Origin: Bacillota bacterium
GTDB lineage: Bacteria; Bacillota_I; Bacilli_A; Acholeplasmatales; Acholeplasmataceae
Direction of reading: 5' to 3'
DNA length: 28,111 bases
NCBI GenBank assembly: GCA_030830185.1
Contig: JAURNN010000063.1
Coordinates: 1 to 28,111, forward strand
Position numbers and translations under genes: made by a program. Each line of letters begins with the position of its first letter. Within the stretch, counting starts at the first letter, position 1. Shown in pieces: positions 15,182-22,180 of the stretch. The notes under the pieces are model-generated. The model did not search any database. It was given only the letters and a program-made list of their open reading frames with translations, and was not told the DNA's origin.

Positions 15182-15786
15182 AAGCTTAATCTTTCTTTTA
15201 ATGTATCCATTTCTTTTCTGTTTAAATAAAACGATGCTTGATTACAAATAAGTCTTGCTGAAACATCTGAAATGGTATCTAGTATCTTAAGTCCATTTTC
15301 TTTTAAGGTTGTTCCAGTTTCAGTAATATCGACAATCACGTCTGATAATAAAATCATTGGTGCAAGTTCAACCGATCCATTTAAGGGTTTAATTTCTACG
15401 GTTTGGTTTCTTGTTTTGAAAAATGATTTTGCTGTATTGATAAATTTTGTTGAGACAACAATGTGATCATTTTCTACATACGCATTTTCATTTAATCCTG
15501 CAACAATCATTCGACACTTACCAATGTTTAAATCTAAGAGCTCATAAATATCCGCTTTTGTTTCTTCAATGAGATCACTTCCTACAATCCCAATATCAGC
15601 AAGCCCTGATGTGACATACGTGATCACATCACTTGGTTTAACAAATAGAAAGGTTAAATTTGAAGCTTCATCTTCGATTTGAAGTTGTCGACCTGGTTCA
15701 ATAAGGGTGGTTGTTACACGTTGATCAAATAGAAGGTCTAGCGTTTGTTTTCCAAGTCTTCCGGTAGGAATTGCGCATGTCATCAT
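15178..15786 (-). CDS. hisG: ATP phosphoribosyltransferase, short form
   Basis: HisG starts the pathway by joining ATP and PRPP. At 202 residues it is the short form (HisGS), which lacks the C-terminal regulatory domain and depends on HisZ for activity and feedback by histidine. Typical elements are AIPTGRLGKQT at the N-terminus, GLADIGIVGSDLIEE, and the PRPP-binding DVIVDITETGTTLKENGL. The hisZ gene lies directly upstream with a four-base overlap, exactly the pairing expected. Confidence 0.96.
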   Translation of the reverse strand: MMTCAIPTGRLGKQTLDLLFDQRVTTTLIEPGRQLQIEDEASNLTFLFVKPSDVITYVTSGLADIGIVGSDLIEETKADIYELLDLNIGKCRMIVAGLNENAYVENDHIVVSTKFINTAKSFFKTRNQTVEIKPLNGSVELAPMILLSDVIVDITETGTTLKENGLKILDTISDVSARLICNQASFYLNRKEMDTLKERLSL

Positions 15787-16625
15787 ATGTTAAACTCCTT
15801 TAAAAGCATCTCAAGAGAAATCGATACACCAAATGCTTGTTTTTGATACTGACCTGTACGACCGTCATAAGATCCTCCAAATAAAACGGGTCTATGATAC
15901 CCTTTCATATACCCTTGGATATAAAGTCCTGAATAATAATCATAGGGTGGTATCACAGAAAGATCAATGATGGCACTGAGTTGATTCAGCTCTGTTTGAT
16001 ACGGTTTTAAAACTGAAAGATCAAGGCAATCTTGAAGTTCTTCATATGTACCTTTTTGGTTTAAATATGGAAGGATGCCTTCATATGTCTTATTGTCTAA
16101 TAACGTTTTTAAAGAGGTTGTTGATTGAAGAGACAACGCTTCTTTGATTTTTGTGTTCATAGATGGAATACGAGAGGTCATAAACGATGGATACGAAACA
16201 ACAAATATCACCTCTTTTTTTAATTTTTCTGAAATGCTTAAAAGCATCTTCAGCTGATCTTTTATGTTCACTTGACCAACCACTTCATACCCGTATTGTG
16301 GGAATGTTTTTAATCCAGTTTCTAATTGTCTGTATGAAGACGCTTGATAGCATACTTGAAGTTGATCCTTATCATTCATCAATGGTAAATACGTTTCTAA
16401 AATAGAGGTTGTAATATCTGGTCTTAAGACATAAGAAAAACCATCTCTTAATTGAAGTTGAATGAGTTTATCCTCTGATACAGAGGGGTTAGACGTGATA
16501 AAAGACGTTGTTCTTGTAATCAGTTCTGGTTCAACAGGTGTAAAACCATTATCTTTAAAAAATGAATTTAAGGCTTCAATGGTTTGATTTTTAACTTGGA
16601 GCTGTTTTATTTTTTCATTAAACAT
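15783..16625 (-). CDS. hisZ: ATP phosphoribosyltransferase regulatory subunit
   Basis: HisZ is a catalytically inactive paralogue of histidyl-tRNA synthetase that forms a hetero-octamer with the short HisG. The 280 residues carry class II synthetase remnants: LRPDITTSI in motif 2 position, FPQYGYEVVG, and YDYYSGLYIQGYMKGYH followed by FGGSYDGR. It is shorter than the roughly 380-400 residues of many HisZ proteins and lacks a C-terminal anticodon-binding domain, so it should not be mistaken for HisS. It is the first gene of the operon; AAAAGG lies upstream of the ATG. Confidence 0.9.
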   Translation of the reverse strand: MFNEKIKQLQVKNQTIEALNSFFKDNGFTPVEPELITRTTSFITSNPSVSEDKLIQLQLRDGFSYVLRPDITTSILETYLPLMNDKDQLQVCYQASSYRQLETGLKTFPQYGYEVVGQVNIKDQLKMLLSISEKLKKEVIFVVSYPSFMTSRIPSMNTKIKEALSLQSTTSLKTLLDNKTYEGILPYLNQKGTYEELQDCLDLSVLKPYQTELNQLSAIIDLSVIPPYDYYSGLYIQGYMKGYHRPVLFGGSYDGRTGQYQKQAFGVSISLEMLLKEFNI

Positions 16626-16648
16626 TATTAGGTAACCTTTTCTTAAAG

Positions 16649-16672
16649 ATGTTTTATTACTTTACTACTTTA
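16649..16672 (-). promoter_or_regulatory. Three 8-base direct repeats in the his leader
   Basis: On the minus strand, TAAAGTAG, TAAAGTAA and TAAAACAT follow each other without gaps just downstream of the predicted transcription start. They could bind a repressor of the histidine operon. The third copy is degenerate, so chance in AT-rich DNA is possible. Confidence 0.35.
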
Positions 16673-16685
16673 TATTGATAAAGCA

Positions 16686-16714
16686 ATTATAGCAAACACA
16701 CGATATAAAAACAA
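16686..16714 (-). promoter_or_regulatory. Promoter of the histidine operon
   Basis: TTGTTT (16709-16714), a 17-base spacer and TATAAT (16686-16691), with an extended TGC in front of the -10. The transcript would start near 16679, giving a leader of about 54 bases. That is too short for a T-box or a histidine-rich attenuator peptide. Confidence 0.75.
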
Positions 16715-16716
16715 GC

Positions 16717-16750
16717 ATAAAGAAAAAGAAAGCAAATGTATGCTTTCTTT
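16717..16750 (-). terminator. Terminator of the large lipoprotein gene
   Basis: AAAGAAAGCA (16725-16734) and TGCTTTCTTT (16741-16750) make a 10-bp stem with a six-base loop. The minus strand continues TTCTTTAT. The his promoter begins only a few bases further on. Confidence 0.85.
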
Positions 16751-16771
16751 GATTTAAAATATGTGTCAATA

Positions 16772-19084
16772 TTATTCAGTTGTAATTACTGTATTAATAG
16801 TTAAAGTTGTCACATTGCCTGATGTATCTGAAATGGTAATCACATACGTTCCAGCCTCTACATCAGCATCAAATTCAGTAACGTTTTCACCGTTAAATGT
16901 GAGTGCCTCAATCCCAAAGATCACAGCTTCTTTTGAATTATCACTAAACTCTATATTTTCTAAGATGCTTTGAAGTGAGACAACTTCTGGGAATGTCACT
17001 TCAATGACATTAGATGCACCAGTCCCAACGAATGTTACTGCAACAGTACCAAATCTTGGATCATCAATGATAATAAAAGGTGCTTGGTTATCTTCTTTTG
17101 AGACATCAACAATGAGTCCTTCGTTATTGTCATAACTTACGGTTGTTTCAATGCCATCATCCGTTCTTGAAACAGAGGCTGCTGTAAATGCATCAACCGT
17201 GAGTGCTGTAACAGATGATACACGAACGTGTCCATTTTCAGTCACTCTTGCTAAGTATCCAACTAAGACATAACGTGCTTCTTGTAGTAAGTTTGTATCT
17301 CCTGTTAAAGCTTGGTTACCTGTAATTGTTAAAGTTTCTCCAGTAAAGGTTACTGGTGCTTCTTCACCAATATATACGAATGCTTGATTCGTATATAATC
17401 CGTAGACGATGGTATAATTTTGGTTTTCTTGAAGCAATACTGAAGATTCTAAACTTAATGTTAGATTAGAAGTGGAGACAGTTTCAGTTTCTGGATTAAA
17501 AGATACAGACCCTGTTGTATTTACATTAAAATCAATAAATGAAATACCATCTAAAGATAATACTGGAAGTTCAGTGTAATCAATCGTTTCATAACCAGCA
17601 AATGCTTCTTCATAACGTTCTGGTAAGGCATGTAAGTATGCCATTTCAGTATCCAAGACACTACGATAAACTTCTAAATCAACAAACCCTCTGGTGTTAT
17701 TAAGTTCAAATTGATCAAATAAACGTTCTAGATTTAAAATCGTTTCAATGGTTTCATTAAACAGTTGATCTAAACTTCCGTGTTTATAAGTAAGACCATA
17801 TGTTTCAAATCTTTCTTTCATGACAGGTAGCATGTTTAAATAATTCACATTAAATAGCGCTGACGCTTTAGCAACATATCCAACAAAAAACTCACCTGCT
17901 AAATCATCCATACCACTTGCACGGACGTTTACAGAAACACTTGTTTCCTCTGTTTCTTGGTAATCATTGTCATAGACTAAAGAAGCATTTAAAGAATCAT
18001 ATAAATCAACATCATCAAATAAATCTGGATTCCAGTCTTGAAGGTTTTTTAATTCTGCTTCACTATATGATGCCGTGATACTTGACCAACCATTAAATGC
18101 CGTTGGATAAAACGTGAAATAGGTTTGATCTGTACTTTCAAATTGAAATGAATAGACATCGTTTTCTAGTCCTTTGGTTGCAACTTTCACATAGTTAAAA
18201 GTTGCTGTGTCATTCACAACATCATCAAACTCAGACACTCTAATAAATGTTTGAAGCCAACCATTTGGTGTTTGTACGTTATAGCTAATGTTTGCATCAC
18301 TGCTTCTAAAATACATCCAAAGACCTGTCGTTTCACTGACGTAAGCTTTAAACCATCCACTTCCGCCTGCCATTGGATTTTCTTCTTTAATTCCATTGGC
18401 CCAAATATCACTTGACCATTCATATAATGTATCTTTAATGTATGTTAATCTTCCAAATGAAGCAAAGGTGCCTTCTTGATATGCATCATACACATCAACA
18501 ACAAGTTGACCTAAATCATTATAGTACATAGCAATTTGTCGTAAAGAATAGGTTGCATCTTCACTCGATTCAAATGCAATATTTGCACTACTTAACGTGA
18601 CAATATCTGCTTCTTCATCATAAGATAGTGCTAATTTACGATCACCAAATGTCACCCATGTATTTTCAACAGAAATGTTTTCAAGTGCCCAATCGACTTC
18701 TGATTTAGATGCTTCAGCATAGGATGATATCCCTTGATTTAAATTTCTAAATTCAACACCAATATTTGAACTATCTGGTAAATTGGTGTAGGTGAGTGTG
18801 TTTGTTTCCGTATCAATATCAGTATCACCTGTCGATGCATCACCTGAAAATGATCCATTTAATAACACATTTTTATTGACAAACGTGACGTTTTCAGGTT
18901 CTGTTGCAACAAGTGCATCTAAACTCACATTTAAATCGACTTGAGATAAACGGTCAAGTGAATAGAGTAAGGTATCTGTTAAAACTGGACGATTTGGATC
19001 AATGTTATCTTCTGGATCAGATCTACATGCCACTAAAAATAATATAAAAGTTAAACTTAAAACGAGTAATACTTTTTTCTTCAT
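16772..19084 (-). CDS. Large lipoprotein of unknown function
   Basis: This 770-residue predicted lipoprotein has a basic start MKKKVLLVL, a hydrophobic core and a lipobox ending LVAC (cysteine 20). The start at 19084 follows TAAGGAG, and the longer open frame back to 19159 has no ribosome site. The mature part is acidic and rich in Ser/Thr/Asn, mostly beta-strand pattern (for example GTYVITISDTSGNVTTLTI), with an aromatic-rich stretch about 200-340 and a helical-looking section around 420-520. The last 90 residues resemble an Ig-like sandwich. There is no catalytic signature that I recognise. It is monocistronic, with its own extended -10 promoter and terminator. A role in surface binding is only a guess. 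Confidence 0.85.
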   Translation of the reverse strand: MKKKVLLVLSLTFILFLVACRSDPEDNIDPNRPVLTDTLLYSLDRLSQVDLNVSLDALVATEPENVTFVNKNVLLNGSFSGDASTGDTDIDTETNTLTYTNLPDSSNIGVEFRNLNQGISSYAEASKSEVDWALENISVENTWVTFGDRKLALSYDEEADIVTLSSANIAFESSEDATYSLRQIAMYYNDLGQLVVDVYDAYQEGTFASFGRLTYIKDTLYEWSSDIWANGIKEENPMAGGSGWFKAYVSETTGLWMYFRSSDANISYNVQTPNGWLQTFIRVSEFDDVVNDTATFNYVKVATKGLENDVYSFQFESTDQTYFTFYPTAFNGWSSITASYSEAELKNLQDWNPDLFDDVDLYDSLNASLVYDNDYQETEETSVSVNVRASGMDDLAGEFFVGYVAKASALFNVNYLNMLPVMKERFETYGLTYKHGSLDQLFNETIETILNLERLFDQFELNNTRGFVDLEVYRSVLDTEMAYLHALPERYEEAFAGYETIDYTELPVLSLDGISFIDFNVNTTGSVSFNPETETVSTSNLTLSLESSVLLQENQNYTIVYGLYTNQAFVYIGEEAPVTFTGETLTITGNQALTGDTNLLQEARYVLVGYLARVTENGHVRVSSVTALTVDAFTAASVSRTDDGIETTVSYDNNEGLIVDVSKEDNQAPFIIIDDPRFGTVAVTFVGTGASNVIEVTFPEVVSLQSILENIEFSDNSKEAVIFGIEALTFNGENVTEFDADVEAGTYVITISDTSGNVTTLTINTVITTE

Positions 19085-19106
19085 AGAAGACTCCTTAGTT
19101 TTTTTA

Positions 19107-19124
19107 AATTGATCAATTATACCA
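19107..19124 (-). promoter_or_regulatory. Extended -10 and adjoining palindrome, lipoprotein promoter
   Basis: TGGTATAAT on the minus strand (19116-19124) runs straight into the perfect 12-bp palindrome AATTGATCAATT (19107-19118), which covers the expected transcription start. A further small inverted repeat, CACA...TGTG, lies just upstream. The palindrome is a plausible operator. Confidence 0.5.
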
Positions 19125-19183
19125 CAAAACGTGTGATTATTAAGTTTATATTGACTCAAATGAGGTAGAAAAAACCTTCCTGA

Positions 19184-19761
19184 TTAGGAAGGTTTAACTT
19201 GCTTTTTCTTTCTATTTTGATGACTCATGATATACATGGTAACAATAAACATAAATAAAATCATAAATGTGAGCCAAAATCTTGGTCCAAGAAGTGCTTC
19301 AACAAATATACCGTAATACAATAAAACATTAGAGATTGTTAAAATCACATACGCTCCAATCATCACGCCCATATATCTTTTAAAGTTCGGTTCTGATAAT
19401 GGCATCATCATTTTAATAAAGTATGTTGGAATAAGTGGTGTTCCAAGTGAAATGGCGTGTTGATAAGAAGGTGTTTCTCTTAACCAGTTTCTAGCTTTAA
19501 TGAATTTCTAATGTTTTTCTAAGTGCTAGGTTTGATCAATCTTTTTTATAAGTATGTAATATAACACCATCCCTGTTAGATAGCCACTCCATAAAATCAA
19601 CAGTGCAAGTGAAATCCCAAACCAAATACTTGCTACTGTTACTGAAATAAACTCCATGGTTGAGAAATCATCGGATGAATCACAGATAAGATAAAAATGA
19701 TCGTGATCATCCAAAATAAAGGGATATTTAAGTTCAGTAAAGCATCAATGGCGTCTTGCAT
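19184..19761 (-). pseudogene. Broken multi-pass membrane protein gene, possibly TVP38/DedA-like
   Basis: Three pieces of one membrane protein lie in line. From ATG 19761 the frame reads MQDAIDALLNLNIPLFW and continues through HPMISQPWSLF. Near 19643-19652 the frame shifts, and protein-like sequence goes on as FISVTVASIWFGISL and GYLTGMVLYYILIKK. It then meets two in-frame TAG codons (19526-19528 and 19508-19510) before ARNWLRETPSYQHAISLG and KMMMPLSEPNFKRYMGV up to TAA at 19184. So one frameshift and two nonsense changes interrupt a protein of about 190 residues. The pattern suggests a VTT (TVP38/TMEM64, SNARE-associated) protein, but I am unsure of the family. Its start lies one base after the esterase stop, so it was the second gene of that operon. 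Confidence 0.75.
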
Positions 19762-19762
19762 G

Positions 19763-20497
19763 TTAATCTTCCATTAAAAAAGATAAAACGGTTTGTATTT
19801 CTTGATCCCAGTATGCCCAGTCATGGGCACCCGGTTTAAATACATATGTATGAAGAATGTTTTGATTGTTTAAATATGTATGAAATCTTTTATTTTCTTC
19901 AACTAAAAAATCATTATCTCCGCAACTAATCAATAATTTTTGATCATTCATCTTTTTAACCACATGATACAAATCTAAATGACTATCTTTAAAAAGATCC
20001 GTACCAAATAACGTTTGAAATTGATAGACACGTTCACCTTTAATAAAATGGTCTTCCATCTTTTCAAGTTCAATCACAGGCGAAAGTGAAGCAATCTTAT
20101 GATATAGTTCAGGGTGATGAAGTCCTAAATATAACGCTCCGTATCCACCCATCGATAACCCTGCAATAAAACGGTCTTCTTTTTTGGTAGACACCTGGAA
20201 TGTTTCTTCAATACGAATTCTTAAATCGTTAATAATATAGTCATGATAACGAAGCCCATTTGGATTATTTACATAATAACTGTTCCCACCATCAGGCATG
20301 ACAATCACAAGATCATATTGTTCAGCATAACGTAAAAGATTCGAGGCATATACCCAATCTGTATAATCCCCAAAATATCCATGTAAAAGATATAAAGTTT
20401 TAAATCCACCTTCTGTTGCTTTTTTTTCTGGAATATAGACATTGACGTGTTTTCCCATTTCAAGGGAACGTGTGCCGTGTTTCAATGTAACGAGCAT
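19763..20497 (-). CDS. Alpha/beta-hydrolase esterase (esterase D / tributyrin esterase type)
   Basis: This cytoplasmic serine esterase of 244 residues has the nucleophile S115 in the elbow GLSMGGYGA, H225 in PGAHDWAYW, and an acidic residue likely in SCGDNDFLVEE. The oxyanion LLHGYFGDYTDW and MPDGGNSYY match the esterase D family, which includes S-formylglutathione hydrolase and short-chain ester hydrolases. I start it at ATG 20497, preceded by GTGAGGT; an in-frame TTG at 20530 lies upstream of the likely transcription start and lacks a ribosome site. The physiological ester is unknown. It is followed one base later by the broken membrane-protein gene. Confidence 0.88.
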   Translation of the reverse strand: MLVTLKHGTRSLEMGKHVNVYIPEKKATEGGFKTLYLLHGYFGDYTDWVYASNLLRYAEQYDLVIVMPDGGNSYYVNNPNGLRYHDYIINDLRIRIEETFQVSTKKEDRFIAGLSMGGYGALYLGLHHPELYHKIASLSPVIELEKMEDHFIKGERVYQFQTLFGTDLFKDSHLDLYHVVKKMNDQKLLISCGDNDFLVEENKRFHTYLNNQNILHTYVFKPGAHDWAYWDQEIQTVLSFLMED

Positions 20498-20533
20498 AGC
20501 TTTAACCTCACTAAAATCTTCAAATTTCAATTA

Positions 20534-20539
20534 ATTATA
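20534..20539 (-). promoter_or_regulatory. -10 box for the esterase gene
   Basis: TATAAT on the minus strand places the transcript start near 20527, inside the apparent TTG-initiated frame, and so supports the ATG at 20497 as the true start. No strong -35 is seen. Confidence 0.5.
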
Positions 20540-20565
20540 TGATACACTAAAAATAAGGAGATAAA

Positions 20566-21180
20566 ATGAAAAAAATCAATCAACCACTCATCATGATGAA
20601 ATTTGGTGTCTTATGGTTTTATTTGTTTGCTTTGGTTGCTCATTTTTTTGCACCTGAGCCTTATTCAATTATAAATAATAACTTTTCTCAATTAGGACCT
20701 CAAGGCTATGATCTCGCTTGGATTATGCAAATTGCTTTTATTGGAAGTGCTGTACTTTGGTTTTACGGATTATACTTAAATTATAAAAATCCAGTATTAC
20801 ATAAACGAGTGGCATGGATGTTTTTCTTTATTGCTATTTTCATTGTATTTGCTGGACTCTTTAAAACGACCCTTCCAGGCATCCCTGTTTTACTGGCGAG
20901 TCAAAGTGACCTTGAAAGAAATCTTCATTTATTTGCAGCACACGGATCTCAATTACTCGGTCTTCTGATTCTACTTGAGCATATCAAGTATTCAGATAAG
21001 AATGTTAAGAAATATCATATACGAATCCTTATTGCCTTACTGATTTTATCTGTCATCTTTCAATTTGGACCTTTTATGGGAATCACCCAACGCGTGCTAG
21101 CTTTAACACATTCCTTTTGGACCATTAAATATTTAAATGTCTATAAAAAAAGAATAACTCCTAACGTTATTCTAGGATAA
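20566..21180 (+). CDS. DUF998-like integral membrane protein
   Basis: This 204-residue membrane protein has about six hydrophobic helices and the pattern FSQLGPQGYDLAWIMQIAFIGS, recalling DUF998 proteins (an S-x-LG segment followed by W and a long helix). FAGLFKTTLPG in the third/fourth helix region and a histidine in HLFAAHGSQLLG fit too. Function in this family is not established. TAAGGAG precedes the ATG at good spacing. It is divergent from the esterase gene with only 68 bases between starts and ends in a 15-bp hairpin. Confidence 0.75.
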   Translation: MKKINQPLIMMKFGVLWFYLFALVAHFFAPEPYSIINNNFSQLGPQGYDLAWIMQIAFIGSAVLWFYGLYLNYKNPVLHKRVAWMFFFIAIFIVFAGLFKTTLPGIPVLLASQSDLERNLHLFAAHGSQLLGLLILLEHIKYSDKNVKKYHIRILIALLILSVIFQFGPFMGITQRVLALTHSFWTIKYLNVYKKRITPNVILG

Positions 21181-21185
21181 TTAAT

Positions 21186-21222
21186 AAAAGTAGAATAAGC
21201 GATTTGCTTATTCTACTTTTTT
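21186..21222. terminator. Bidirectional 15-bp terminator
   Basis: AAAAGTAGAATAAGC (21186-21200) pairs perfectly with GCTTATTCTACTTTT (21206-21220) around GATTT, followed by Ts. It ends the DUF998-like gene and, read the other way (TTTTATTAATT), the convergent GH16 gene. Confidence 0.93.
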
Positions 21223-21233
21223 ATATTGAATCC

Positions 21234-22124
21234 TTATTTAAAATATTGAAACACTCTAACATACTCTAATTGCATGATAACATCTTCATTAAAGATAGAG
21301 GCATCCGGTAATTGTCCACCATCAAAGGTGCCACCAACTGCTAAATTTAAAATGATATAAAATGAGGTATTAAACGGTGCTGGATATGCGCCATTTTCAC
21401 TATACCAATCACTTGTTTGGTAGTATAAGTTATCATTAACATACCAACGAATGACATCATCTTCCCATTCAATCGCATAAGTATGAAATTCGTTAATGGC
21501 TTGTCCTTGAGGGAACGTATACGTTCCAAAAGAATAAGTATTATTTGGCCACTCTCCACCGTAATGAATCGCACCCGATGCTTCATTAGGAAATCTTCCT
21601 TTGGCTTCCATAATATCAATTTCACCGTTGGCAGCCCATGTCCCATAGGTTGTATTATCAGGGAGTAACCAAAACGCTGGCCATAATCCGTTACCTAACG
21701 GTAATTTAATGGATGCTTCAAATCGTCCGTACGTTTGAGAAAATAAGTTATTGGTCCAAAGTCTTGCTGAGGTATAAGACTTCCCACCAAAAGATTCATT
21801 TTTAAGTTGAATGTTTAAATAGCCACCTTCAACAAATGCATTTTCTTCTCTGTAGTACTGAGCTTCATTATTACCCCAACCAGGAATCCCATACTGAGAG
21901 CCGTCTCCAGTTTGAAATGCCCACTTAGACATATCAACTCCTTGTTCATTCGGATTAACTGAAGTTTCAAAATCATCACAAAACGTGATGATTTTATCAT
22001 CAAAGGTTTCATTACAAATACTCACTTCTGTTTCATCTGGTAAATTATCTTCTGGTAAGGTTACACAAGAAGATAATACAAATAAAAAGGTGAATATTAA
22101 AATAAGGTTATACGTTTTTTTCAT
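21234..22124 (-). CDS. Glycoside hydrolase family 16 lipoprotein (laminarinase-like)
   Basis: This surface lipoprotein of 296 residues has the lipobox LSSC (cysteine 20) after a hydrophobic signal peptide. The catalytic GH16 motif GEIDIME is intact: nucleophile E168, D170 and acid/base E173. Substrate-cleft sequences GWGNNEAQYY, LWPAFWLLP, HYGGEWP, WYVNDNLYY and LNLAVGG resemble bacterial endo-1,3-beta-glucanases, so hydrolysis of laminarin or mixed-linkage glucan is likely. The methionine in the DIME motif fits the beta-bulge form typical of laminarinases. There is no carbohydrate-binding module. It is a single gene with AAGGAG and its own extended -10. Exact substrate specificity is inferred. 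Confidence 0.93.
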   Translation of the reverse strand: MKKTYNLILIFTFLFVLSSCVTLPEDNLPDETEVSICNETFDDKIITFCDDFETSVNPNEQGVDMSKWAFQTGDGSQYGIPGWGNNEAQYYREENAFVEGGYLNIQLKNESFGGKSYTSARLWTNNLFSQTYGRFEASIKLPLGNGLWPAFWLLPDNTTYGTWAANGEIDIMEAKGRFPNEASGAIHYGGEWPNNTYSFGTYTFPQGQAINEFHTYAIEWEDDVIRWYVNDNLYYQTSDWYSENGAYPAPFNTSFYIILNLAVGGTFDGGQLPDASIFNEDVIMQLEYVRVFQYFK

Positions 22125-22142
22125 GGCTGTCTCCTTAAGATT

Positions 22143-22151
22143 AGTATAACA
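22143..22151 (-). promoter_or_regulatory. Extended -10 promoter for the GH16 gene
   Basis: TGTTATACT on the minus strand, 19-27 bases before the ATG, with AAGGAG in between. No -35 is evident. Confidence 0.55.
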
Positions 22152-22180
22152 CGGTAGAAGACTATTTCTTAAGGATTTAA

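Noticed and set aside
15783..16625. Histidyl-tRNA synthetase
   Set aside because: It is too short, has no anticodon-binding domain, and is coupled to short hisG, which identifies HisZ.
16626..16771. T-box or histidine-leader peptide upstream of hisZ
   Set aside because: The promoter lies only about 60 bases before the start codon, and the hairpin upstream of it belongs to the lipoprotein terminator.
16772..16973. Plus-strand frame at the end of the lipoprotein gene
   Set aside because: It is antisense to the Ig-like tail of the lipoprotein and has no start signals.
19508..19528. Recoding of TAG as an amino acid in the membrane-protein gene
   Set aside because: Both lesions are TAG and sit in good reading frame, but a separate frameshift near 19643-19652 also breaks the gene. 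TAG also ends the micropeptide frame (8922-8924), so decay explains it better.
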